A stretch of 64,000 nucleotides of DNA from Methylocystis sp. B8 (GTDB lineage: Bacteria; Pseudomonadota; Alphaproteobacteria; Rhizobiales; Beijerinckiaceae): the NCBI RefSeq assembly GCF_005771425.1, contig NZ_VBTZ01000001.1:62001-126000 (forward strand). Direction: 5' to 3'. The position numbers were made by a program, and so were the translations under genes. The notes below the pieces were generated by a model. It saw only the letters and a list, made by a program, of their open reading frames with translations, was not told where the DNA came from and made no database searches. Position 1 is the stretch's first letter, and the number at the start of each line of letters is the position of its first letter. This document shows positions 47,190 through 56,478 of the stretch, one piece after another.

Positions 47190-47205
47190 GTTAACTCTAC
47201 CTTAA
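47190..47205 (-). promoter_or_regulatory. CtrA box (perfect consensus)
   Basis: On the minus strand TTAA, seven bases, TTAAC. This matches the full cell-cycle regulator CtrA consensus of alphaproteobacteria. It lies 70 bases upstream of the IS5 fragment and 167 bases before tRNA-Thr. The surrounding AT-rich gap holds no other gene I can support. Confidence 0.5.
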
Positions 47206-47371
47206 GTTGTATAAATATGTAACACAACCTTAGCTTAATCAGTGACGTCAAGGGTTGTGGTCTTCAGATCCGCCGCCGGGGGATAGTGCACGCGCTTGCG
47301 ACTTATGCGCCCCTGTGGCACACAGTCGCCGAAATCCTCGACGCCGTTTCAGTCGTTTCGAGCGATCAAAC

Positions 47372-47446
<75 letters not shown>

Positions 47447-47582
47447 GCTTTCTCTAAGGAAATCCACGACCTTGCGAGAGACGCGCGCGACGTTTCACCA
47501 CGTTCGGGACGGAACGGAACGCCAAAACGCGCGCAAAGTTAGGTGAAAACTGGGTAGCGCATTCGCCTTCTGGACCGGCGGC

Positions 47583-47626
47583 TCAAAAAGAAATCGCCGC
47601 GCATGGGTTGGAGCCCAGCGCGGCGA
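47583..47626 (-). terminator. strong minus-strand terminator with no clear gene
   Basis: The hairpin TCGCCGCGC (47594-47602)/GCGCGGCGA (47618-47626), extended by TGGG/CCCA, is followed on the minus strand by TTTCTTTTT. It implies a minus-strand transcript ending here, yet the 469-base gap between tRNA-Thr and the next gene shows no convincing gene. A 38-codon frame (GTG at 47769 to TAA at 47653, with GAGAGG upstream) is the only candidate. The rest of the gap holds nothing else I can support. Confidence 0.6.
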
Positions 47627-47915
47627 CAAAACTTAAGGTGAAGGCATCGAACTTACGTCAACCACAATACGTCGGCGGCTGCTTTTTCGCAACTGCGAAA
47701 TTGCCGAGCCGCGCGAAGCTTGTGCGCAAGTGGCCGCCAATGGAGAGTCGCCAATGCTTGTCGCCTCACTAGGCCTCTCTACGTAAGCTTGCGCCCGTCT
47801 CTCTCCGAATAGGTTCGGGGCTTATTTGAGGGCGGAGGAGCTCGCGGATTTACGACAGTGAACCAGGGCGGCCGCCTATCTCATCTTGGCAATCTTCAAG
47901 ATTGGAGAGGATGTC

Positions 47916-48080
47916 ATGGCTAAGCGCCCGAGCCGCTCCGGAATAGGGGCGTCGTTTGCATCTCTCGTCGCAGGAGTCGGCTTGCTCACGCTGGGAACGT
48001 GGATCGGCCCGACGTGGGAAGGCGTCGTGTTCGACGCTCTCGGGATGGCTTCTTTGGTCGCGCTTCTTTGGTTGTACTAG
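47916..48080 (+). CDS. small membrane protein
   Basis: A 54-residue protein starting MAKRPSRSGIGAS with GGAGAGG upstream. A single hydrophobic segment covers about residues 14-34 (LVAGVGLLTLGTWIG) and another VVFDALGMASLVALLWLY closes the chain, so two membrane helices are likely. Function is unknown. It precedes the PsiF-like gene by 31 bases. Confidence 0.6.
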   Translation: MAKRPSRSGIGASFASLVAGVGLLTLGTWIGPTWEGVVFDALGMASLVALLWLY

Positions 48081-48111
48081 CGGTGAAGCGCGCATTCTTG
48101 AGGAGGACAGC

Positions 48112-48396
48112 ATGCTGAGAAGGATATTGACCGCTTCCATCTGCGCTGGCGGCGTTTTGCTTTCCGGCGCCGTTTTCGCTCAAACGCCGACGGTCGCTCC
48201 GGACTGCGCCGCACAGGCGAGCGAAAAGAAGCTCCATGGCGCGGCGCTGAACAGCTTCATGAAAAAGTGCGAAAAAGACGCGGCCATCGCTTCGTGCGAT
48301 GCCGCCGCGGCTGACAAGAAGCTGGCGGGCGCCGCCAAGACGAGCTTCACGAAGAAGTGCGTCAAGGACGCGGTAGGGAAGCCGAGCGCGCAGTAA
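48112..48396 (+). CDS. PsiF-repeat secreted protein
   Basis: A 94-residue exported protein with the start ATG after GAGGAGG. The signal peptide ends VFAQ (about residue 24). The mature part is two PsiF-like repeats: CAAQASEKKLHGAALNSF-MKKC and CDAAAADKKLAGAAKTSF-TKKC. E. coli PsiF is phosphate-starvation inducible. Each repeat has a Cys pair. The role is unknown. It lies in a run of small envelope-protein genes. Confidence 0.8.
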   Translation: MLRRILTASICAGGVLLSGAVFAQTPTVAPDCAAQASEKKLHGAALNSFMKKCEKDAAIASCDAAAADKKLAGAAKTSFTKKCVKDAVGKPSAQ

Positions 48397-48549
48397 AACA
48401 TCATGGGCATCGTGCGGCGTCTGTGGCGCCCGCCGAATCTGTTGCTGCCCTGAAGAAAACGCTTTCAGCTGAGCGGATCTAGTGCGGGACTCTTTGCCTG
48501 CTGGCTGGTTTCTGAATGGGCGCCGCGCGGACTGGTCCGTGCGCGATGC

Positions 48550-48771
48550 TCACTCAGAAAGGAGCGCGCTCAAACGCGAGAAGGCCTTCGAGCTGTAATT
48601 GCCAAAGGGAAGGCTTTCGAAAAAGGCCTCCGTGCCCTGCGGGTTTTGGCCCCAGGCGATCAGGAAGCCCGCCACAACCAAAAGCAGCAGGGAAAGCAGC
48701 CCCGACAAGAGGCCGGCGAGAACGCCAATCGCCAAAGCGGCTCCGAGCTTGGTCCTGATGTTGATCGCCAT
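48550..48771 (-). CDS. small membrane protein with one long hydrophobic segment
   Basis: A 73-residue protein, MAINIRTKLGAALAIG, with GGAG upstream. Residues 9-40 form a Gly/Leu-rich transmembrane segment (GVLAGLLSGLLSLLLLVVAG). The C-terminal 30 residues are polar. A palindrome sits 39 bases upstream of the ATG. Function is unknown. Confidence 0.6.
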   Translation of the reverse strand: MAINIRTKLGAALAIGVLAGLLSGLLSLLLLVVAGFLIAWGQNPQGTEAFFESLPFGNYSSKAFSRLSALLSE

Positions 48772-48809
48772 GGTTGATTCTCCTGTCGCGCGTCAAACTG
48801 CACTCGCTT

Positions 48810-48828
48810 AGATTAACATGGTTAATCT
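48810..48828. promoter_or_regulatory. palindrome upstream of small membrane protein gene
   Basis: AGATTAAC, ATG, GTTAATCT is a perfect inverted repeat of two 8-base arms. Its distance to the start codon at 48771 suits an operator; the sequence contains TTAA halves but with a five-base spacer, not the seven of CtrA. Confidence 0.45.
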
Positions 48829-48971
48829 GACGTTACAGCCCACATGAATATCGGCGTCGGCGTCGGCTTGTGTGGAGGATAGTCGAGAGTTCAGGACTGC
48901 CCGGCGCAAACCCCGCGCCTACGCGCGGCGCTGAGGGACCCCCGTAATCGGAGCTTCCGTGGCCGGAGCCT

Positions 48972-49058
48972 TCAGCCGCCGTAGTAACCCACAATCGCCG
49001 CGCCAAGGAAAAATCCAATTGCGCCCAAAATCATCAGTCTTGTGAAGCCGTCCGGCAT
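48972..49058 (-). CDS. 28-residue single-helix membrane protein
   Basis: A small gene with start MPDGFTRLMILGAIG after GGAGAG. The whole protein is 28 residues and almost all of it is one hydrophobic Gly/Ala/Ile helix ending GYYGG. The clean ribosome site and helix make it likely to be translated. Such single-helix peptides may modulate larger membrane proteins; no target is known. Confidence 0.5.
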   Translation of the reverse strand: MPDGFTRLMILGAIGFFLGAAIVGYYGG

Positions 49059-49153
49059 GATTCTCTCCGCTCAGCGCCGCTCGCTTCAAATTAGCGGTCT
49101 CAGCTCCAAGATCAAGAAGCGCGCTACGGGCCGACCCTCGTGATGAGCAAAGG

Positions 49154-49190
49154 GGAAAAAAATAAACCGCAGGCGAAAGGCCTGCGGTTT
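49154..49190 (-). terminator. Rho-independent terminator of the glycine-zipper lipoprotein gene
   Basis: A perfect 11-bp stem (AAACCGCAGGC/GCCTGCGGTTT, loop of five) is followed on the minus strand by a U-rich run (A-rich at 49156-49166 on the plus strand). It lies 19 bases past the lipoprotein stop. Confidence 0.85.
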
Positions 49191-49208
49191 CACAAAATAA
49201 ATTTGCGC

Positions 49209-49499
49209 TTACTGATTGTAGAAAGCGACGCAGACGCGGTTGCCGTCATAGTCCCAGCCCCACTTCGCGCAGCGCTGCGGCGGAGCGGTCGCCGCTCCGA
49301 CGATGGCGCCGCTCGCCGCGCCGAGGGCGGCTCCGGCCAGCGTGCCGCCTGCGCGCCCGCCCGAAGCCAGCGCGCCGATGCCCGCGCCGCCTAACCCGCC
49401 GATCACGGCCCCGCCCGCGGCGCGTTCGCCGGGCGTATTGCATGCCGTAAGGGGCGCGGCCGCCGCTAAGACGGTCGTCAGCAGCAGAACCTTCTTCAT
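49209..49499 (-). CDS. lipoprotein with glycine-zipper domain
   Basis: A 96-residue protein starting MKKVLLLTT after GGAG. The lipobox is LTAC (Cys20). The middle is a Gly/Ala-rich GxxxG-type zipper (GGAVIGGLGGAGIGALASGG, then LGAASGAIVGAA), typical of small outer-membrane-associated lipoproteins, often stress linked. The C-terminus has a Trp-rich strand (CAKWGWDYDGNRVCVAFY) with two Cys. A terminator follows. Between this gene and ispA (333 bases) I see only an 8-bp hairpin, at 49640-49664. Confidence 0.75.
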   Translation of the reverse strand: MKKVLLLTTVLAAAAPLTACNTPGERAAGGAVIGGLGGAGIGALASGGRAGGTLAGAALGAASGAIVGAATAPPQRCAKWGWDYDGNRVCVAFYNQ

Positions 49500-49832
49500 G
49501 CGTGTCTCCTCAAGGATGTTTCTCGATATTCGCATCCAGGCGACGCGACGTCTGACAAGCTCGGTTGAGAGCGCCGCGAATTCTGTATGACGCCGCGGCC
49601 GACAGCTGCTTGGGGAAAACCGCAAGCCGCATTGGCGTCGGGCGCAGATTAAAGACCTGCGCCCTTCATGGCTGTCGCAAAAATACAACATCGCGGCGAG
49701 CTTGGAGCGCCCGCCTTTGCGGAAAAGACCAAAACTCGCCGATTTTTAGCCATGAATTTTGTGTGTCGCGCTTGGGGCCGGAGCGTAAATTTGGTAGCAG
49801 CCACTGTCATTTGTCCAAAGGATATCGCACTC

Positions 49833-50765
49833 ATGGATGCACCCGCCCGCGCCGAGGAGTTTCGCCGTCGTCTCGACGCCGCCGCCGAGGCGACCGAGGC
49901 GGCGCTCGACGCGCTGCTCTCGGCTGCGCCGCTCCCGGGCGAGATCGCGCGTCCCACGCGCCTTCTCGAGGCGATGCGCTATTCGTCGCTTGGCGGCGGC
50001 AAACGGTTGCGGCCCTTTCTCGTCATTGAATCCGCGCGGCTCTTCGGCGTCATCGGCGAAGCGGCGTTGCGCACCGCCTGCGCGCTCGAAATGATTCATT
50101 GCTATTCGCTCGCCCATGACGATTTGCCAGCGATGGACGATGATGATCTCCGCCGCGGTCGGCCGACGACTCATAAGGCGTTCGATGAGGCGACGGCGAT
50201 CCTCGCTGGCGACGGGCTCTTGACCTACGCCTTCGACGTCATCGCCGATCCCAAAACGCATTTGGATGCGGGCGTGCGCGCCGCTTTGGTGCTCGCCTTG
50301 GCGCGCGCAGCGGGTCTTGGCGGCATGGTTGGCGGACAGGCGCTCGATCTTGCCGCAGAAACTGCGGCGACCCCTCTGTCGCTCGAAGAAACTTTGCAGA
50401 TGCAGGCGATGAAGACCGGCGCTCTATTACGCTTCGCGGTCGACGCCGGCGCGATTCTTGGCGGCGCTACCGCACAACAAGCACGTGCGCTGACGCGTTA
50501 TGGCGAAGCGCTCGGCGCCGCCTTTCAAATCGCCGACGACATTCTCGACGCCGAGGGCGACAGCGCCGCGCTCGGAAAACGAGCGGGCAAGGACGCAGAA
50601 CGCGGAAAGGCGACGCTTGTCGGTCTCCTTGGTCTCGACGCCGCCCGCGAAAGACGAGACTCGCTTGTCGAAGAAGCCACCGCGGCGTTGCGCGAAACCG
50701 GATTAGGAGAGGGGACCGACATTCTGGCTGAGGCAGCCTATTTCGTCGCCGCGCGGCGTAACTGA
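49833..50765 (+). CDS. ispA: farnesyl-diphosphate synthase
   Basis: A 310-residue polyprenyl synthase joining DMAPP and IPP to FPP. The first Asp-rich motif is DDLPAMDDDD and the second is AFQIADDILDAEG. The residue five before the first motif is Tyr (HCYSLAHDD), as in E. coli IspA (HAYSLIHDD), favouring C15 product over geranylgeranyl synthase. Start MDAPARAEEF has AAGGA upstream; the frame is open further. xseB and dxs, its frequent neighbours, are absent. The next gene begins 12 bases after its stop. Confidence 0.9.
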   Translation: MDAPARAEEFRRRLDAAAEATEAALDALLSAAPLPGEIARPTRLLEAMRYSSLGGGKRLRPFLVIESARLFGVIGEAALRTACALEMIHCYSLAHDDLPAMDDDDLRRGRPTTHKAFDEATAILAGDGLLTYAFDVIADPKTHLDAGVRAALVLALARAAGLGGMVGGQALDLAAETAATPLSLEETLQMQAMKTGALLRFAVDAGAILGGATAQQARALTRYGEALGAAFQIADDILDAEGDSAALGKRAGKDAERGKATLVGLLGLDAARERRDSLVEEATAALRETGLGEGTDILAEAAYFVAARRN

Positions 50766-50777
50766 GGGATTGCGCCC

Positions 50778-51494
50778 ATGCGCAGGGAAGGGCTGTCAAA
50801 GAACCCACGGCGCGCTTTGGCGATTCTTGCGCCCTTTCGAATTATCCGAGCGCGGCCGCAGCTCTTTTTGAGCAGCGTGATCGGCCTCGCCGTCGGAGTT
50901 CTACTGCCGCAGGCGATGCAGCCTGTTTCTCGCGCGCTGATCGGCTGGAATGCGTTTACGCTTTGCTATTTCGCGTTGGTGGCGATGTCCGTCGCCGGCG
51001 CGACGCATGAGACCATCCGCGAACGGGCGCAACGTCTGGATGAGGGCCGCTTTGTCATGCTGTTGCTGACGACGGCGATCGCAACCGCGTCTTTCGGCGC
51101 GGTCGTCATTCAGCTCGGTTCAGTGAAGGGCATGGAAGGCTGGGAGAAAGGCGCATCGGTCGCGCTGACCATCATCACCGTGCTGAATTCCTGGCTGTTC
51201 CTGCATCTGACATTCGCATTTCATTATGCGCATGAATATTACTTTGAGGAGGAGAGCGATCCCGGCGAGCCGCCGGAAGCGAGAGGCGGCCTGCATTTTC
51301 CCAACACCAAGACGCCGCAATACATCGACTTCCTGTATTTTTCCTACGTCATCGGCGTCGCCTTTCAGACGGCCGACATAGAAACCTGCTCGTCGCCGAT
51401 GAGACTGCTGGTGGCGACGCATGGCATCGTCGCCTTTTTTTACAACACGACCATCCTCGCGCTTATGGTGAATATCGCCAGTCAGTTGGTTTGA
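50778..51494 (+). CDS. DUF1345 membrane protein
   Basis: A 238-residue inner-membrane protein of the DUF1345 family, function unknown. Five to six helices are predicted, e.g. FLSSVIGLAVGVLLPQAM, ALVAMSVAGATHETI and the closing IVAFFYNTTILALMVNI. A conserved acidic loop has FEEESDPGEPPEARGG. ATG start with an upstream GAGG-like site. Its TGA overlaps the next gene's ATG (TGATG), so the two are coupled. Confidence 0.85.
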   Translation: MRREGLSKNPRRALAILAPFRIIRARPQLFLSSVIGLAVGVLLPQAMQPVSRALIGWNAFTLCYFALVAMSVAGATHETIRERAQRLDEGRFVMLLLTTAIATASFGAVVIQLGSVKGMEGWEKGASVALTIITVLNSWLFLHLTFAFHYAHEYYFEEESDPGEPPEARGGLHFPNTKTPQYIDFLYFSYVIGVAFQTADIETCSSPMRLLVATHGIVAFFYNTTILALMVNIASQLV

Positions 51495-52807
51495 TGGCCA
51501 TGCGCGACGACGTGGCGACATCCGACATTAAGACCGAAGCGGCGCGACTGCGCGCCATACTGGTCGGCTCCGTCGGCAATCTCGTCGAATGGTATGACTT
51601 CTATGTCTATTCCGCTTTTTCGCTTTATTTCGCCGATTCATTCTTTCCCGGCCATGATCCCGTCGCGCAAATGATGGCCGCCTCCGGCGTCTTCGCGCTC
51701 GGTTTCTTCATGCGGCCGATCGGCGCCTATATTTTCGGCCGCATCGGCGATGGTCGCGGCCGCCGTCTCGCGCTGATGCTCTCGGTCATGTTGATGTGTC
51801 TCGGCTCGCTCCTCGTCGCGCTCGCGCCGACCTATGCGATGATCGGCGTCGGGGCGCCGGCGACGTTGCTCTTCGCGCGCTTAATCCAGGGCGTCAGTCT
51901 TGGCGGCGAATATGGTTCGAGCGCGACCTATCTCGCCGAAATGGCGCATCCGGAGCGGCGCGGCTTCTATTCGAGCTTCCAATATGTGACGATGATCGCC
52001 GGACAATTGCTTGCGCTTTGCGTGCTGCTGATCCTGCAAGATGTCGCGCTCGACGCTCAGGCGTTGCGCGACTGGGGATGGCGCATCCCCTTCGCCTTTG
52101 GCGCGCTGCTCGCGATCGTCGCGCTTTTCATGCGTCGCGATCTTGCCGAGACGCCCGCCTTCAAGTCGTCTCGCGCCGAACGCAAGCGCGGCTCGCTCAC
52201 CGCGCTCCTTGCGCATAAGCGAGAGACCGCGATAGTCGTTGGACTGACGCTCGGCGGCACCATCGCCTTCTATGTCTATACGACCTATATGCAGAAGTTT
52301 CTCAAACTGTCCGCAGGACTGAGCGATCGGCAGACGACGTGGATTGCGGCCGGCTCGCTTCTCTTCGCGCTCTGCCTTCAGCCGCTTTATGGCGCTATAT
52401 CGGATCGCGTCGGCCGCCGGCCGATGCTCATCGCCTTCGGCGCGCTGGGTACGATCTTTACCGCGCCGCTGCTGACCGCCATACAGAACGCACGCGACGC
52501 ATGGACCGCCTTCGCGCTGATCTGCTGCGCCTGGCTGATCGTCGCGCTTTATACGTCGATCAACGCCGTCGTGAAGGCGGAGCTTTTTCCTGCAGCGATC
52601 CGAGTCACGGGCGTCGCTTTGCCTTATGCGGCGACGGTGTCTCTCTTCGGCGGCTCGGCGGAATATGTGGCGCTCTGGTTCAAGGCGCACGGCCATGAGA
52701 ACTGGTTCTTCTACTATGCGAGCGCCGCGATTTTCATCTCGCTCATCGTCTATGCGACGATGCCGGATACGAAGAAGAATTCGCGGATTGAGCAAACACC
52801 ACCGTAG
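51494..52807 (+). CDS. MFS transporter, metabolite:H+ symporter (KgtP-like)
   Basis: A 437-residue transporter with 12 helices. The MHS-family signature is FALGFFMRPIGAYIFGRIGDGRGRR (shown in part), with LVEWYDFYVYSAFS at the N-terminus and the loop GGEYGSSATYLAEMAHPERRG. The relatives carry alpha-ketoglutarate, citrate, proline-betaine or shikimate. Its ATG overlaps the DUF1345 stop; the TTG one codon upstream is less likely. Followed after 126 bases by a terminator, closing the ispA-DUF1345-MFS unit. Confidence 0.92.
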   Translation: MAMRDDVATSDIKTEAARLRAILVGSVGNLVEWYDFYVYSAFSLYFADSFFPGHDPVAQMMAASGVFALGFFMRPIGAYIFGRIGDGRGRRLALMLSVMLMCLGSLLVALAPTYAMIGVGAPATLLFARLIQGVSLGGEYGSSATYLAEMAHPERRGFYSSFQYVTMIAGQLLALCVLLILQDVALDAQALRDWGWRIPFAFGALLAIVALFMRRDLAETPAFKSSRAERKRGSLTALLAHKRETAIVVGLTLGGTIAFYVYTTYMQKFLKLSAGLSDRQTTWIAAGSLLFALCLQPLYGAISDRVGRRPMLIAFGALGTIFTAPLLTAIQNARDAWTAFALICCAWLIVALYTSINAVVKAELFPAAIRVTGVALPYAATVSLFGGSAEYVALWFKAHGHENWFFYYASAAIFISLIVYATMPDTKKNSRIEQTPP

Positions 52808-52914
52808 TATGATATTTTTGAAGGGGGATTATCCCCTAAAAGCAAGTAGAAGATATAAACATATATTCGGGATCGACGCGCCCAACGCGCCGATTTCCGT
52901 TCCGAGGCGTTTGT

Positions 52915-52930
52915 TAAAGCCACGTTAACC
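52915..52930 (+). promoter_or_regulatory. CtrA box (perfect consensus)
   Basis: TTAA, seven bases, TTAAC matches the full CtrA consensus. It lies directly before the terminator at 52933 and about 85 bases before the small Lys-rich protein gene, which is the only downstream gene that fits. Confidence 0.5.
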
Positions 52931-52932
52931 CA

Positions 52933-52964
52933 TCCCGGAGCGACCAAATCGCTCCGGGATTTTT
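52933..52964 (+). terminator. strong Rho-independent terminator
   Basis: A perfect 11-bp stem (TCCCGGAGCGA/TCGCTCCGGGA, loop CCAAA) followed by TTTTT. It closes the plus-strand transcript of ispA, DUF1345 and the MFS transporter. Confidence 0.9.
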
Positions 52965-53015
52965 GTACCATAACCCGCGAATCGATGTCCACCCTAATAT
53001 AAGGGTTTGATAAAA

Positions 53016-53159
53016 ATGGCTAAAAAGCAGTCAACGCCGCCGGTATCTAGCTTGGCCGGCAAAGTCCTCTCCGGCGCTAAGAAACCAACCGCTTCTGACG
53101 CGAAGAAGCTCGCCGCTTCCGTTCTGTCACAGGACGAGAAGAAGGGGCAGAAGAAGTAA
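53016..53159 (+). CDS. 47-residue Lys-rich small protein
   Basis: A short gene, MAKKQSTPPVSSLAGKV, with repeated Ala/Lys/Ser units (SLAGKVLSGAKKPTASDAK, then KKLAASVLSQDEKKGQKK). No Cys or signal. Highly basic and probably disordered, like histone-tail-like or RNA-binding small proteins. No strong Shine-Dalgarno is seen (AAGGGTTTGATAAA). The open frame and good codon use support it. Confidence 0.55.
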   Translation: MAKKQSTPPVSSLAGKVLSGAKKPTASDAKKLAASVLSQDEKKGQKK

Positions 53160-53276
53160 GCGACGGCTCAGGTAGCCTCGTAAGCCTCACAACGCATCGT
53201 GCAGGTATCCGTATCACACCGGATACCTGCATGTTGCTTTCATCGTCGATCGATCCCATGTTTGGCGCGATAACCT

Positions 53277-53915
53277 TTACACTTTCCGTGTCTTGTATAA
53301 GCCATCCCACGGAAGCGCATCTAATGGCTTGATATGGGTTGAACTCATGTAGGTGCGACCAAGCTGGTATGGGCTGGGCGCTATCTTCCCATTCAACCAT
53401 AACGAGGGGGCATCGCTTGGCCATTGTTCAGTCCTTAAGCCTCTCGGAAGCAGTGCTTCTGGCAGATTAGAGGAATTCATCGCCCAAGAGGAAGCTCGTG
53501 GCATCGGGCCGGCTGACCGCGCTAAGTTCGACAGAGATGCGATCAGAAGATCAAACATCGCGTTCCGCATCTGGCGATGGTTCGAGCGGAAAGAAAACTC
53601 GCCGAGGTAGCGGTCCATGTGCTTCGCGCTGATGTGAATGTGCGTCGAAGCTACCGACTTCTTAAACAGTTTCCGGAAGCTCTCGACATTGTTCGTGTGA
53701 TGCGTCGCGTCGTGGCGATAATCGCAATACGCCCATTCCTTCGCGCCATGCTTTACCGCGCCATGCTTGTAGCCGTCGCCGGTCAGTAAGCCATAGCTGT
53801 AAAGCTCATCGGTCGAAACTGTCGCGCCCTTCTCGACATTCTCAAGAACGACGCCGCGCAGCGAGAGAGATGGCTGGTTCTTGGTCGCTACAAGAGGCAG
53901 CGACCGCCAGTTCAA
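53277..53915 (-). pseudogene. IS1595-family (ISXO2-like) transposase remnant
   Basis: Codons 15 to about 128 carry the end of the DDE domain: ATVSTDELYSYGLL (second Asp), NNVESFRKLFKKSV (Glu) and AKHMDRYLGEFSFRSNHRQM. The N-terminal zinc ribbon and first Asp are missing, so it is a broken copy. The C-terminal 80 codons (SNLPEALLPRGLRTEQW onward) are not IS-like. No terminal inverted repeats are visible. It lies between the small Lys-rich protein gene and the HicB-like gene. Confidence 0.7.
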
Positions 53916-54023
53916 GCACCCAACGAAGCCAGGTCGAACGACGGTCGCAGGTAAGCCGTCAGACGATATTTCGCCAGGAACGCTGAACAGTATTCAGAAA
54001 CAGGCAGGCCTCAAGGAGAAGCC

Positions 54024-54233
54024 CTGACGCGTTACGCGGTCGTGATCGAAAAGGCGGGCGACAATTACTCGGCCTATGTGCCTGATTTACCGGGTTGCAT
54101 CGCGACAGGATCGACGGTGGCTGAAGTCGAGCGGGAACTGCGAGAAGCGATCCGATTCCACATTGAAGGGCTGGAGGCGGACGGTCTCCCAGTGCCGCTG
54201 CCTAGCGCCGTCGCAGAGTATGTCGACGCGTAA
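54024..54233 (+). CDS. HicB-like antitoxin with probable CTG start
   Basis: A 69-residue HicB-type protein: YAVVIEKAGDNYSAYVPDL, GCIATGSTVAEVERELREAI and GLPVPLPSAVAEYVDA. The CTG at 54024 has a strong AAGGAG five bases upstream and restores the family start (MTRYAVVIEKAG). A GTG at 54042 could start a shorter product lacking the first strand. HicB proteins neutralise the RNase HicA and bind DNA; no hicA is seen upstream, where an IS1595 remnant lies. So it is an orphan. It ends 21 bases from the convergent rpoD stop. Confidence 0.65.
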   Translation: MTRYAVVIEKAGDNYSAYVPDLPGCIATGSTVAEVERELREAIRFHIEGLEADGLPVPLPSAVAEYVDA

Positions 54234-54254
54234 ATCGATTCTCCGCGCGTCACG

Positions 54255-56267
<2,013 letters not shown>

Positions 56268-56478
56268 CCATAAGCTCCAAGCATCTCGCCCTGGATCGGC
56301 TCCCCGAACCAGGCAAGGCGCAAGTTTTTCTCAAAAAATAAGCCTGAGAGGCCGCCCCTCTCCAAGCTGCGGCGCGGCGACCAGGCGAAGGGCCTTGCCG
56401 ACCGCAAAAAACCTTCGCCCCGCCCCCTAGCGGCGCGTTTTCCATCCCCTCTTCGCCACGGCGTTAACCCTTGCGAAT

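Noticed and set aside
49640-49664. 8-bp hairpin GGGCGCAG/CTGCGCCC before ispA as a terminator
   Set aside because: No U tract on either strand, so function is uncertain.
52812-52826. GGGGATTATCCCC palindrome after the MFS transporter gene
   Set aside because: No U tract; the strong terminator lies further on at 52933.
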